64,000 bases of DNA from Irpex lacteus (lineage: Eukaryota; Basidiomycota; Agaricomycetes; Polyporales; Irpicaceae). Under the pieces are notes generated by a model. It saw only the letters and a program-made list of their open reading frames with translations. It made no database searches and had not been told where the DNA came from. The position numbers and the translations under genes are program-made. Shown piece by piece: positions 1-11,747 of the stretch; the stretch's first letter is position 1, and every line of letters begins with the position of its first letter. The DNA is taken from NCBI GenBank assembly GCA_001986395.2, contig MQVO02000006.1, forward strand, positions 558,001-622,000, given 5' to 3'.

Positions 1-909
1 TAGATGTAAGATCATGATTAAACCTATCGTGCTCTCGAAACTATGCGTGCCCAACTTGAATGGACCCGGGCTATCACAACCGTGTCGTGATTCGTGAAAT
101 GCAGCTGAGTCTATGACTCGCGACCTAACCACCCAATTGCCCGCTGAGTGTCGGCCATCATTTAATTCCTATCCAACATTAGCGTGACCGTACTGACTGT
201 ACCTACCCTACCCATCACTATGTGTAAGTACACGAAAAGGTCGCGCAACGTATAACGCACGAACACAGATACTACCAACATAGCGTACACTGTAACAAAG
301 GCCTTGAATCCCTAGGCGATGACATTATTAACGTATAATCATTACATCTTATCTGTCCCAAAAATGGATTAAACATATTTCGCATTTGGATATGTTATTT
401 CCATATATGTAGCGTGGGAACTGATGGGGGGTGGGTGGGTGGGTAAACGAGGCCTTAACAGGATTTTCTGACGTCGTGTCAAATATTTTCTTCTTGCATA
501 CCCCTTGGAATGTATTGCAGATTTCACAAGGAATGGGCGTCTGAAGTTCGAGTCGTTTACTCTCAGTACTGGCAACTCCCTCTGACGGTTGACCGCCGTG
601 TAGGTTCCTGGAGCACGATCTTTGCATCTTGTGCGTAGTAAGTAATTATATACCACTTCAGGGACAATTAATCACTCGCTAATCATATTCAAGTAATAGC
701 GCACATTCCATCTTGACGAGTTCCTGAGCAATTCATGAGTACGCCCCTCAGGCTTATTCGCCACGGTACGTCGGTACATGCGCATGAGTCCAAGGCTTAT
801 GTACCCTGTATCTTTCTATGGCCTGTAAAACACTAAACAAGAAGATTCATCCAGGTCCCGGGGTTCTTTTTCTTTAGCAGATTCAATACAAACTGACGCC
901 GCGACGAGC
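1..909. other. Intergenic stretch, no gene recognised
   Basis: No open frame here resembles a known protein, and the longest frames (about 90 codons on the minus strand, 349-656) have no family features. The distal part is presumably the promoter and 5' UTR of the antiporter that starts at 910. A G-run tract lies at 426-444. Confidence 0.5.
426..444 (+). repeat. G-run tract, potential G-quadruplex
   Basis: A run of six G is followed by three GGG triplets, each separated by a single T. This fits the four-run, short-loop pattern expected to form a G-quadruplex. It lies about 470 bp upstream of the antiporter start. No role can be read from the sequence; it is not the TTAGGG telomere repeat. 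Confidence 0.5.
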
Positions 910-3031
910 ATGCTTCCCCCATCTGGCCTGTCCTACATTTTTCGTTTGCCTCTTTTTACATCGTCTGCGGAGTCCACAGCTCTATCATACAGCCAACTTC
1001 CAGCAACTGAACTTTTAGTTTTACTCTCTTTCGTCTTCCTACTCAATGTGGTAAGGCTCGTTGCCGACTACGTTTTACACGCAGGCATCATTGCCGAGAT
1101 TATCCTTGGATCAGTATATGGTACCCCTTTGGCAGCTATCCTACCCGAAGCATGGGAGACTACCTTTACCGCTCTAGGCTACTTGGGCCTGATTGGTCTT
1201 GTTTTCGAAGGTAAGAGTGTCTGCTCAACATGACTCTACTTCCATCACACTCATCGCTACAATCAATGTTCACCAATAGGAGGCCTATCTACTGACCTCC
1301 CTGCCTTATTGGCAAACCTACCGCTCTCAATATCGTGTGCAACTCTTGGTGTAGCGCTTCCCATTGCGTTCTCGTTTGCATTGCTACAAGCTGGCTTCGG
1401 ATGTCGACCGCTAGAGGCGTTTGCAGCGGGTTCTGCTCTTGCGTCGACGAGCTTGGGTACAACCTTGATGGCTCTGAACAGCGTATCGCCTAAGGAGGGA
1501 CAAAAGCAACAGGGCATATCTCAAACCAGTCAGTTTCTCATCTTCACGAACGGTGCACTCCATAACATATAGGATATTCAGATGCGAGCGGTAACGCAAC
1601 TGGCTCACAAAAGAAGGAACAGAATGAAGTTGGTAGGGTGTGACCTTTTTACACATTCCAAGCTAAATTCTCACACACACTCTCAGAGATCACCGCATCC
1701 TCTGTGCGGTCGCTACAACGAAGTCGCATTGGAACGGTTCTAATCAGCGCAGCAGTCATCGACGATGTAATTGGGCTCGTCCTCGCATCACTGGTTCCAG
1801 TGCTATCTGCAACCGCGAAGCCAAATGAACAGAAGAGCCACTCTGCACTACCCTGGACAATCATACGCCCAATTCTTAGTTCTGTGCTTATGGCCCTTGT
1901 GACAGCTGTCACCGCCCGTCTCGTTCTAAGACCCGCATTCTGGTTTTGCGATATTGGAGAACGGTGGTGTGCACCTGCCAGGCCCGGAAAGCCATGGGGT
2001 TTCAAGCGCAGATCTCTGGATAGCCCTCGTGAGACTACTCGTCACGGATTTGGTACTCGAGGTCATGCAGATGCCGTTCAGCTTACAATCGCGGTGCTTT
2101 CGATAAGCGCATTCTCGACAATCGCGTTCTGTATGTACTTCACTGTCCCCTAAGTCGCTCTTGCGCATTGATTTAGTTTATAACTGCTGACGGACGTGAA
2201 GATACAGGAAGCAGTGTTCTCTATGGAGCGTACCTCGCCGGATTGACTCTGACGTATATTGCCCAACCTCCCGAAGGCTCGTCTGATGACACGAAACTGT
2301 CACGAATAAATGCACTCTCCTTTGAGAAAATGTACTCCCGTACCGTAACCCCGTTACAAGACCACTTACTCGCCCCACTCTTCTTCGCGAGTATTGGTTT
2401 CTCCATTGTAAGACAATCTATACCACTCGTTAATAAATCCCCCTTTATGACTATTCTTCTCTACATATAGCCATTTCGAGCGCTGTGGAGGCCAGCGATC
2501 CTGTGGCGAGGTATCGTTTACTCTATTCTGATGTGCATCGCTAAGCTGGCGACTGGTCTTCCCGTTCTCTTCTGGTCTTTGTGGAGTACTTCCCGCCGGA
2601 GACGACTTGCCAGAGAAAATTGCAGTCCAGCACAACTGCCATCTGTACCAGATCCATGCCTTTCCGCAGGCTCTGCCAGTGCAACATCGCAGGACGTCGT
2701 TGAGATGACAATACCCTCAAATAACACACTTACAAGAGATCGAGGTGCCACGATGCATGATTCCAGAGACGCATCTTCGTCCTCTTCACCATCACTCCTC
2801 TCACACCTTGCCCCAGCCTTGTTCCTAGGCATCGCGATGGTTTCCCGAGGCGAGATAGGTTTGCTTGTTGTACAGATCGCTCACGATCCACAGTCAAGTC
2901 TACTCGGCGACGACACATATCTCATCGCTGTATGGTCCATCTTGTTGTGTACGTTGGTCGGTCCTATCGGCGTGGGCATCGTCGTGAGGCGGTGGGGTAG
3001 ATGGTTGCAGAGAGGTATTTGGGGTGACTAA
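910..3031 (+). CDS. Na+/H+ antiporter, CPA2 (KefB/Nhx3-like) family
   Basis: Predicted monovalent cation/proton antiporter of a fungal membrane. Five exons can be joined in frame: 910-1210, 1280-1528, 1687-2130, 2202-2407 and 2471-3031, giving 586 aa. The product is a chain of hydrophobic helices. The family motif is visible as SAAVIDDVIGLV (start of exon 3), with the Asp pair expected in the ion-translocation core; YTGSSVLYGAYLAGLTL crosses the exon 3/4 junction, and exon 5 carries the late-helix motif VSRGEIGLLVVQIAHD. A Ser-rich loop precedes that motif. The exon 3/4 acceptor must be the AAG at 2199-2201, because the nearby CAG at 2205-2207 would create a stop. Intron 2 uses the donor GTCAGT at 1529. 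The CPA2 assignment is firm from motifs; substrate preference (Na+ or K+) is not readable. Confidence 0.88.
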
Positions 3032-3771
3032 ATGGATTTTATTGAAATCGGTGTGTAACTACATTCTTCCTAGTCGTGGAGGGTTGAATAGAGACTATTT
3101 TACAAGATACAGAACTTTATCTTAGGGTTTCCCGTTACACGAAGTTCGTCTTCGTCCTTCCCTCCCGCCTTCTCGTTTCTTACCCAGTAGAAGTGAGCTG
3201 AAGTCGATTGATCAACCTATCAATTTCGACGTCTTCCTCAACTCGCCGGGGATTGACTCTGGCGTGTTGGTCAGGAGGTTGAAACTCCAAGTTTGCGCGT
3301 TCCTCGACAAACAGGTGTGTATCTGTGTGGTTCTCGCTTCCTCGTTCAATTTCTATGTTTGCTGACCGCAACGTTGAACATGTAGGCCATACATTTTTAC
3401 GGCCTCGACGTCTCCCGGAGTCATACCAAGAAGCGCCACGCGTGACAGTCCCATCTCATCTCCATCGTATCCTATGTACATTGCACTATTGCCTATACGT
3501 ATTTGTATGGATTCTACGCCACCCCTCTCCCCTCACTATGTACGCCCACCGTGTTCTAATAAAACCTGTTGAAGGATGGTTACTACTAGTGTATGTTCGA
3601 AATCTATGTCCGTCTGTCTGGTTGTAGTTGTAATCTATGATGAGATAGATGGCACGAGTGCGATTACCCATGGTGTGTTGGACGTCTGATAACTCGCATG
3701 CCCGCAAAAAAGAAAAAGGGAATCTAGGAACCCAAGCACATGAAAGCCGCTCCCCGAAACTGCACTCCAGC
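3032..3771. other. Convergent intergenic region with unresolved coding signal
   Basis: This lies between the 3' ends of the antiporter and folylpolyglutamate synthase. Most of it should be 3' UTR and spacer. About 3180-3460 holds open frames on both strands that could be exons of a very small gene; see the separate entry. From about 3460 to 3771 I see nothing supportable. Confidence 0.4.
3180..3443 (-). other. Possible small spliced gene, unresolved strand
   Basis: On the minus strand an exon starting with ATG near 3443 (first residues MGLSRVALL) can be joined through a GTATGA donor and a GGTCAG acceptor to a frame ending near 3180 with the charged segment VEEDVEIDRLINRLQLTS. A further good donor (GTAAGA) overlaps that stop, so the true 3' end may be lower. 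On the plus strand an alternative pair of exons ends with AIHFYGLDVSRSHTKKRHA before a TGA near 3445, but has no ATG in frame. I recognise neither product. This may be a gene of fewer than 120 codons or only antiporter 3' UTR. Confidence 0.2.
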
Positions 3772-5778
3772 TTATAGTGCGACGTCGGAAAGGCCAGCCA
3801 CCTCGATAACCCCTCCCACGAGATGCAGACTCCCTGCGACGAGCACATTTGCAGGCCCTTGTTCGCCACGGACGATGTTGACGGCGTGTTCGATGGAAGG
3901 GAGGACGTGGATGTGGTCTTCTGGGAAGGTGGGGACGATTCCGCGCCATGCGTTTGCGAGTTCGTGTTGTGTCTTGAGTTGCGTGAGCTCGGCATCTGAG
4001 AGGGACTTGCTCGCCAAGTCTGAATAAGATAAAATGGATGAGTATGAGTGGACAAAGTATAACTAGTAAGACGGAAGAGACGTTAAGGGAAGAAGGGAGG
4101 AGGGGGGGTGTACGTACCACCTTTGAAGTTCCCGCTCGCGTACGTGACGTTGGCGCAGAAGATAACTCGGTCGAAGAACTGTTGGGGAGCTTCGTCGCGT
4201 TTGTGTAGGCGGAGTTGGAGGGCGAGTCGTTCGAACATGGCTCCGAGGAACGACGTTCCGGATCGTCCGCTCGTGCAGTTGAAGATGAGTACTCTCAGTG
4301 GTCGTGATCTGCGCGAAGGAGATCCCGTGAGTTTGGTATGATCACGCATCATGATAACAGTAACAGTACGTACGAAGCATATGTGCGCAGTGCCGTAGAA
4401 GGGTCAACGAACCACTCCACGCAACAATCCAAACTCTCCAGCGTATGCGCCCCGTCCAGGAACCACGTCTGCTGCGGATGTTTAGGATCCACGACAGTCT
4501 GACACCGGCCGGGCCACTTGGCGTTCCTCAACGCCTGCACATACGCCGGCGATAAAGACTCCGCTTCGGGCTCAATCTGTGCTTGCTCTTTGAGGAACCG
4601 TCGCGCTAAGTGTACTGCGAGGTTGGCGTTCTGGTATTGATGTTGGCCTGGTAAACCGAGTTTGAGGTCTCTGATGCCTGGTACTTCGGGAACGACGATG
4701 AATTCTGAGGTGTGCAATTCGGCGGCGCGTTGGCGGAGGACTTCTAGGCCTTCGAGGGGTTGGGGGACGGTGAACGCCGGTACTCCGGGCTATCATAAGC
4801 ATCAGAGTCATGCAACCAAGGAGAATGTAGGCCGATGGGTACCTTGTAAATCCCTCCTTTCTGCCATGCGATCAGGTCAAGAGTCTTTCCCAATATACCG
4901 ACGTGGTCGATCCCGAGCGCAGTTACCCCAGTCACCACAGGCTTGGGTACGATATTTGTGCTGTCGTACGTTCCACCAACACCTACTTCTAGAATCGTAG
5001 CGTCTACCTAGAAGGGCACGATTAGTACATAGGGATACGCAGGGTTGACCACACATACCTTTAAAGTTAGAAACGCATGCCATGCTACTAGAGTCAAGAA
5101 TCGGAAGTATGCTGGTTTGGACAAGGTCTCCGGATTAGCTCTCTGCGGGTATTATTCCATGGTTGTCCTGCGCATATACAATGGGGCGACGTACCGTGTC
5201 GTTTGCCTCGAGTTTATCCCAAACCTCAAAGAAGAATCTGGCAAAGTCCTCCTCGGATATGGGTGCGCCGTTGATTCTGATCCGTTCTCTCACAGCGACA
5301 AGATGGGGGGATGTGTATAGACCTGTGTGGTACTGAGTCTGGGTTTATCATCGAGGAATGATTACACTTACCGACTTTCCACTCCGGTCGCACCTCCTTT
5401 AGAATCGAGTTCACAAAAGCACAGGTGGAGCCCTTTCCCTTAGTACCTGTGACATGTATGACATTAAGTTTGTTTAAATCGTCAGGCTACGATGTATCAG
5501 AATACGCCAATGGTGAAGTTATGCAGCGCACGCACCTTGTAGCCTATCCTGCCCAAGTACTCTAGCATTTCTGGAATTGCAGACGTGCTGAGCCTGCCGC
5601 CAGTTGCTTTGGCAGCCTCAATAGTGGCAGCATTGCTCTGCAGAGAGTTGAGATGCTCGACGGCATCGCTGTAGGTCCTTGTGGACATGGCTCTCGCTGC
5701 GAGCCGGGGGTGGAGAGGGAGCAAGGGGGGCAGGCGGAGACGACTGAAGGAGGCAGATAAGCGGAAGAAGACAGACAT
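3772..5778 (-). CDS. MET7: Folylpolyglutamate synthase
   Basis: Adds glutamate residues to folates, trapping them in the cell and in mitochondria. The P-loop HVTGTKGKGST is in the second coding exon (about 5400-5490 on the minus strand). It is followed by GLYTSPHLV, the Mur-ligase centre VTALGIDHVGILG (about 4900) and the C-terminal-domain segment KWPGRCQTV...WFLDGAHT (about 4480). The last exon ends with AGSLHLVGGVIEVAGL before the stop at 3772. At least six short introns interrupt it. The N-terminus from the start at 5778 is Arg-, Ser- and Leu-rich without acidic residues, as in a mitochondrial presequence, and a second in-frame Met occurs at residue 31 (AMSTRTYSD). This is the known arrangement for dual mitochondrial and cytosolic forms. 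Family assignment is firm; some exon edges are approximate. Confidence 0.93.
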
Positions 5779-5999
5779 GTTTATTTCAGCTGTGCATTGC
5801 TTTAATATCGATGGGTAAATCAGGTGAGACTATGCCCAAATCGTTCTGCAATTTTTCCCTGGCAAAGCGCGAAAGACAGTCAGAGCACACAATCCGCTCA
5901 CACCGAGTGACAGTCTACCCTGACAGACGCCCGCTGCTTGCTTCCCTCCTCACCGTTGCTTACAGTCTCGACGCTATCGTCGACGCTGTCTAGTACACA
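5779..5999. promoter_or_regulatory. Bidirectional promoter, MET7 / PPR gene
   Basis: These 221 bp separate two divergent start codons: folylpolyglutamate synthase leftward and the PPR-like protein rightward. The stretch is pyrimidine-rich on the plus strand close to the 6000 start (CTTGCTTCCCTCC), as is common in fungal promoters without a TATA box. No specific factor site is claimed. Confidence 0.4.
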
Positions 6000-8116
6000 A
6001 TGCTGCGCAACGTGTCATCATCTCTCTGGCAGCATCCAATCCCTCTCCGTATCGCTGGCCCGTCGACGTTCTCGAGTCATGTTTCCACCTCCACGCAGGC
6101 TGGGCCTTCCTCAGTTAAGCCCACATCTCTTCCAACTGCCAATGCCAAGAAGACACAATCCGGATGGCGGACATTAGTCGATGGTCGTGTAACAAGAGAA
6201 CAGTCCAATCCCACAGCTCGCGACAGTCGTCAGCAGAATAAACCACGGACTGGTACTGTGACGCGCTACACCGGTGGCAGGCCTCCATCCGGATATGGTG
6301 CTGGACGTACCAAAGGCAGTACACTCACCACCAAACCATTGCTACGCCCTTATGTTCTGCTGAAGAGGTTACAATTGCTATGCAAGGAGGGCAAGTATGA
6401 CGAGGCGGTGTCGGCCTTGCAGAAAGCTCCGCTGGATGCGCAAAATGTCGTGGTGTGGAACGGTCTCATCGCAGAGGTCACGCGGGCTCGAAAGTATCAA
6501 CTTGGGTATCGACTCTATATCGATGTAAGTGCCCATAATCTATTGCATGCCACATCATTCTCATTGCAAAGTAGATGAAGCGACGTGGTCATAAGCCTAC
6601 CGGCTATACGTATTCCAATCTCCTCAAGGGATATCGCGACGTAGAAAATTGGGAGCCGCTCACAAAGCAGCTTGAGAACGTGCACAGCCTCTTTCGCGAA
6701 TGGCAAGAGCATATGCAGGCTCTGAAGGAGTCCGACCCGGAACATCCAGATTTAACATCTACCGCGGCCTCAGCCCCTCTCAATATGTACATCAGTATCC
6801 TCGGCACAGCCAAGTTGTACCAAAAGATGCTGGATGTCTTTAATGATGCGTACGACAACGGGCCTATACACCCCAACGCTATAACTTACAGTCACGTACT
6901 GTCGAAGTTGTCCGAGCGAACGACTCTTTCCGTCAAAGAAAAGACGGCACCAGTTCTTCTCCAGAACGCCGCCGACGCGAGATATATATGGAAGCAGCTA
7001 TCGAAGGACGAGGAGAAAGGGTTAGTCACACCTGACGCGACCTGCATCCACAATGTCCTCAGGCTACTTGCCCGTGGACGTGCCTCAGATCATCTCATCG
7101 CCTTCGACATCATCCGAAACTATACCGGGCTCGCTAAACCAGGCGAAACTCCTCTCAAGCCCCGCGTAGAGCTGTCCGCCCCTCTTTTTTCTCAGGTGCT
7201 CTTGGTGGCTCTGGGCGCTGCAAAGCCGAAGCTATGCATCCACTACGTTCAGCAGGTGATGGATAAACCTATAAAAGAAGGTGACCACACCATCCTCGAT
7301 ACTCAACACATGCAGCTGGCCATTTCGGCCTTCGTCAGTATCGCGTCCTTCGGTACTCTTGGCGAATCTCAACGTGTGTTGCACATGCTCGAGTGGTGCC
7401 TTCGTCAAGGCATCGAGAATCCGGCGTATGGACGTCGCATACGACCTGACACTGGAGTCTACCGGTCAGCCTTTAACTGCTTCTGGAAGGGCACGGACTG
7501 GACATCCATGATGCGCGCCTTCGAGCTCATGACCGGGTACGATGCGAAGGACTTCAGTGACAACGGAAGTCCTGCCTCCTCTCCCCAGAAATCTTCTAGG
7601 TCCTCTGACAAGTCGCTGGTTCCAGACTGTGAGATGTTCGCGGCGATGGCGAGGACTGCGCTGGACACGCACGATCAGGCGATTATGCGCCAGTGCCTCC
7701 GCATATTCGACCGTTACAAGGTTGGCAGGTTGATTGAGAAGGGAGCTGCCGCTGAGAGAAAGGAGAACTGGGGTCTGGACAAGCTTTCGGTTCGGGCGAG
7801 GAAGAATGCCTTTTACGAGGTGAAACTGGCCGAGGTCACGACCAACCTGGTGTATGCCGCTCTAAGAAAGCCGTCTGATTCGAAGGCGGAGAGCGATGAA
7901 AAGCATTATGTTCCAAAGGACGATGAACGAACGCGATGGATCGAACTCAGGGAGAAAGCCAAGGCGGCGACCCAGTCGTACCGCGAGTCGCCTAAGTACG
8001 ATCAACGATACGTCCCGCGGACAGAAGACAAGTTGTTGGGTAGCGAGAAGGGACTGTTTTCCATGGACAAGGTGGTGGAAAGGAAACTAGACGATCGGTA
8101 TATGGAATCTGTATGA
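6000..8116 (+). CDS. Mitochondrial PPR-like protein
   Basis: Two exons, 6000-6524 and 6575-8116, join in phase 0 into a protein of 688 aa. The N-terminus is basic and hydroxylated, with few acidic residues (start MLRNVSSSLWQHP), suggesting mitochondrial import. Helical-pair segments typical of pentatricopeptide repeats follow: LLCKEGKYDEAVSALQKAP, VVWNGLIAEVTRARKYQLGY, HKPTGYTYSNLLKGYRD, NMYISILGTAKLYQKMLDVF, NAITYSHVLSKLSE and GVYRSAFNCFWKG. PPR proteins bind organellar RNA; fungal members act in mitochondrial mRNA stability, translation or rRNA processing. The target cannot be told from sequence. The gene converges on HIS6, leaving only 75 bp between stop codons. Confidence 0.8.
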
Positions 8117-8191
8117 TATATGCTTTGGGTGTAGTCGATATAATATAGTACATAGCCCTAATTTTCGTATTAACCAACCTCACTTTACGCG

Positions 8192-9402
8192 CTATGACGG
8201 TACGTTGCCTGTCTTCTTTGCGACGGAGTTGTATTCAACGAGCTCGTCAAACGATACGAGTGAACCACCAAAAATGTCAAGTGCGCTAGGGCAATGTAAC
8301 TGTGAGTGAGAGACGTAGCTCATGCACATGGTGACGCACCTCCCGAAAGTCAGGTCAACTTTCCCTCCGGAAAGATCGTCTACGAGTTGTAGGTCGGTCA
8401 CAGCTGGGTTTCGGCAAGTTAGTAACCCAAGAAGAGTGAAGGAAGTGTGAGTCCCATGAGTACATACATTTCGCACCACCGGCATACGTCGTGGGGATAG
8501 TGACCCATTCGCCGAGTTCTATTGGGATTCAATGGTAAGCTGGGAACGTACGAAGCACGAGCTGACTTGGACGTACTCACTTCGTACTAGGTCCTCGTCG
8601 ATGCCTTTGCATAGGCCTTCGACGTCCGCGGCGTGTATAAGGAATTCGTCGCAGTATTTTGATAGCAAGTCGAGGGACTCTGCATATCGATAGGAAGTAG
8701 AATGAGAGGACTGACCACGATCGGAACTATAGCATACCTTTGCAAACCTCCATCTCCGTAATTCGTTGCCATTTGTCCATGGCCACAAACCATCGGTCCC
8801 CTTTTCTTCGACAGCTGCGTTTAGCATAGTTCAGTATCTCTCGATCGTTTTCATTTAAGAGTATGGCAGAGTCTTACCTTACGTCGACGACTAGTTTATC
8901 TTTGCCGACTCGAGAAGATATCTTCTCTAGCCTTTCAAGGGAGAACTTCGCATCTGGGAAGAGATACGACGTTACAATGACCTAACGAAACTTTCATAAG
9001 CATTTATGTAACAGCGGATCGGAAATCGTACTTTACTCGCGCCGTACTCAATCCACTCCAGACAATTCTCGTCATTAATTCCTCCTCCGACCTGAAGCCC
9101 ACCTGCACAGAATTATCAGCACTTCTGTTACTTTGCTGATCAGTGTAACTCTGGTTGATACCTGGCCAAGCCGCCAACGCCTCTTTCGCTGCCTCGACGT
9201 TTCCCTTCCCGAGCATGATAACATGCCCGCCCGTCAATCCGTTGTTCTTGTACAACTCCGCAAAATACTTTGGTGGCTTTGTTGCCACAAAGTTGATTTT
9301 GAGGTCTTCGTTGGCTCCGTCGGATAACGTCCCACCGACGATCTGTTTAACTTGACCATCATGTAGATCGATGCAAGGCCTGAAAAGTGTTTTGTGTGGC
9401 AT
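8192..9402 (-). CDS. HIS6: Histidine biosynthesis ProFAR isomerase
   Basis: Isomerises ProFAR to PRFAR, the fourth step of histidine synthesis. The first exon begins at 9402 with [18 protein letters not shown], which contains the first active-site Asp of the HisA/HIS6 barrel, and continues to [11 protein letters not shown]. Later short exons supply [19 protein letters not shown], the second-half motif [31 protein letters not shown], and a final exon ending [17 protein letters not shown] before the stop at 8192. The eukaryotic insertions relative to bacterial HisA are present. At least six introns of 45-80 nt split it. Two Gcn4-type sites lie upstream. Assignment is firm; a few exon edges are approximate. 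Confidence 0.93.
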
Positions 9403-9728
9403 GCTATGTTCGTCGACGGCCTTTAAAGAGCTAAGGCCTCGTATGAATGTCCACCAAACCTTCGAGCTCTGAGTAGTTCAGATTCAAGTTAGAGATGAAC
9501 TTGAGATAAAATTGCCTTTCGCGGTAATCTACACTCCACTGACTCCTGCGATCGAGTCAGCACCAGGACTTGATTGACATTAAAAATTTGATCCGTCCAG
9601 GCCACTGTATTTCGCTCAAAGTTGCTATTCTACATTGATTTATATACACTGTCCATAACGAAGTAGATCACATCGTAACAGATCTTTCCGAGTCATCCAA
9701 AATGCATGATCGTTGAGTGATGTTTAGC
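9403..9728. other. HIS6 upstream region
   Basis: This is the only sequence between the HIS6 start and the stop of the transhydrogenase gene, so it must hold the HIS6 promoter. It carries two Gcn4-type half sites (listed separately). No gene is seen. Confidence 0.6.
9540..9559. promoter_or_regulatory. Paired Gcn4/Cpc1-type sites upstream of HIS6
   Basis: TGACTC at 9540-9545 and its reverse complement GAGTCA at 9554-9559 sit 8 bp apart, about 140-155 bp upstream of the HIS6 start codon. TGACTC is the core of the general amino acid control element bound by Gcn4 in yeast and CPC-1 in Neurospora, and histidine genes are classical targets. Binding in this organism is inferred, not shown. Confidence 0.6.
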
Positions 9729-11747
9729 TCAGTACTTCATTGACCCTTCCACGATCTTCGTCAACAATTCCGTGCCATCTTCACCCGGGACATCTCCAAT
9801 ACCCGGGGCCAGATCCAACACACGTCTCTGGGGCAATGTCCCCTTCACGATCTTGGGTATATCAGCCTTCGTGTACCCAATCGCCTCCAGCCCTCTCGGC
9901 ACGTCGATCCCGTCCAAGAAGCTCGCGATCGCCTCATACAAATGTGCACCAATATCAACATCAGGGATGGCGAGGATAGACGGGTCGTGCTCTGACGTTC
10001 GGCGGAAAATGGCCAGAGCCTCGCGGTGCCGGTCGGGTGCGGAGGGCGCTGTAAACTGGAAGACGGCGGGTCCGGTGATGGCGACGCTGACACCGTGAGG
10101 TACGATGGGATGGTCAACCTGGTACCCAGGATGTTTCCACTTGGGGCCGGTCTTATTATACCCGGAAATCTGAGAAAGGAAGGGTTAGGAAAAGTATGAT
10201 TGCTATGAGCTACAAAAAGGTGGACGTACGGGGTAACTTATTCCGTGGCAGAGATGAACACCGGCATTGCCAAACCCGATGCCAGCGAAGGACGCTGCGA
10301 GGCTAGGAACACAACTAAATAGCGACATCAAGGTGCGTAGGAGGTATGTCACTCACAGCATCTTTTGCAAGGCCTCGTGATCATCCTGATCCCTGGCAAC
10401 TCGCGGCAGATATTCGACTGTGGTCCTCAGTGCCCACATAGAGAAGATATCTGCAACAGGGTTGCTGCCTTGATACGCAGGGCGCAGAATAGGGTTTGAA
10501 GGACGTGGTGTACGCTCAGTATAGCTAAAACCATGTGAGTAGTGACATGACAACAGTTCAGGAGTGCGCTTACGGAATAGCAGTGTAACTTTCCAGACTA
10601 TGGAACAAGACATCCAGCCCAGCACTAATATGGATCTCTGTCAAGGGACGTTAGGAGAATGAAGCAGTTATTAACGTAAAGGCATACCTCGGGAGCATGA
10701 ACGGGTGTTAAGCGTGTCAACTATGCCCAGCATTGGCTTCATAGAACGACTAGCAATGCCGGTCTTAAAGTTCTGGGAAGTAATGTCGACGACGGCAGTT
10801 CCAGTCGTTTCCGAGCCGGTTCCTGCTGTTGTTGGAACTGAACGAAGATGCGTCAGACGATTGACATTCTGCATGGTAGGTTGCTCCTACCGGCAATCAA
10901 AGGCCTGAGCTTTTCAGAAATGGGAAGACCTTTGCCAACGGGTGCGTTAATAAAGTCGAAGAGGTCCGCATCCTTGTAGACCGTAAATCTGATGTGACGT
11001 CAGTTCGACCGCCGTTGAGTTAAGTAATGGAATACCCACAAATTGGCAGCTTTTGCTGTATCAATCACGCTTCCACCGCCGACTCTACAAGTGGAAGTCA
11101 GTGGAGTCGACATGTGCCCAGCAGGACAACTCCTTACGCAAGGAAATGACTGCAATCTTGTTCGCGCGCCCAAGCGATAGCGTCCCGCCAGCTCGCTTCC
11201 GTCGGTTCGGCAACAACGCGATCATACACCACGAAAGGCAGGTCTTGTTGTGCTTCAAGAGATGAGATGGCCTATAGTTGGCAGTTTAGGATGCTTTTAG
11301 TCATGAGCAGAACAATAAGCTTACCATCTTCATTGGTGGCAAGTTCTTGATGTTGGGGTCAGTGAACACACCAACCTACAGATAAGAGACGTCAGACTAT
11401 GTATCTTGCACATGAGTGTATATACTATACCTTCCGTGCTTTCATATTCTTGAAATCCATGCCGACTTCACGTGTGACGCCCTCACCGAACCTGAGGTTG
11501 GACGCGGCCACCTGTAGTTGAGCATGAGCCTCAGTCGAACATAGAGCTGTATAGAGCGCACCTCAAAGGCATACTCCTTCTCTACAGGCAGTGCGTCCAC
11601 AGGCGTTGCGTACTTTCTCATCTGGTATAGAGCCCCCTGGAGAGCATTGTGAGTACCACCTGTGCGACAACCGTGACACGGGCACGCCGAGTGCTGCACA
11701 GCGTTGATGAGACGGCGAATAGCGTTACGAGACGACGTCGCAGACAT
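9729..11747 (-). CDS. ADHFE1: Hydroxyacid-oxoacid transhydrogenase (iron-type ADH)
   Basis: Mitochondrial enzyme of the group III iron-dependent alcohol dehydrogenase family; homologues couple 4-hydroxybutyrate oxidation to 2-oxoglutarate reduction. From the start at 11747 the N-terminus ([20 protein letters not shown]) is basic and amphipathic, as in a targeting peptide. A Cys-rich CPCHGC follows, then [16 protein letters not shown]. The nucleotide-binding segment [15 protein letters not shown] is split by introns. Further motifs are [32 protein letters not shown], the metal-ligand region [14 protein letters not shown] and [14 protein letters not shown]. The C-terminus ends [17 protein letters not shown]. 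About ten short introns are present. Family is firm; the exact substrate is inferred from the ADHFE1 branch. Confidence 0.9.

Noticed and set aside
2202..2210. CAG at 2205-2207 as acceptor of antiporter intron 3
   Set aside because: It would give a TGA at the junction; the AAG at 2199-2201 restores the family motif YTGSSVLYGAYLAG.
3486..4055. Minus-strand open frame of 189 codons
   Set aside because: Overlaps the last exon of folylpolyglutamate synthase in another frame; low-complexity Ser/Thr/Pro content and no domain.
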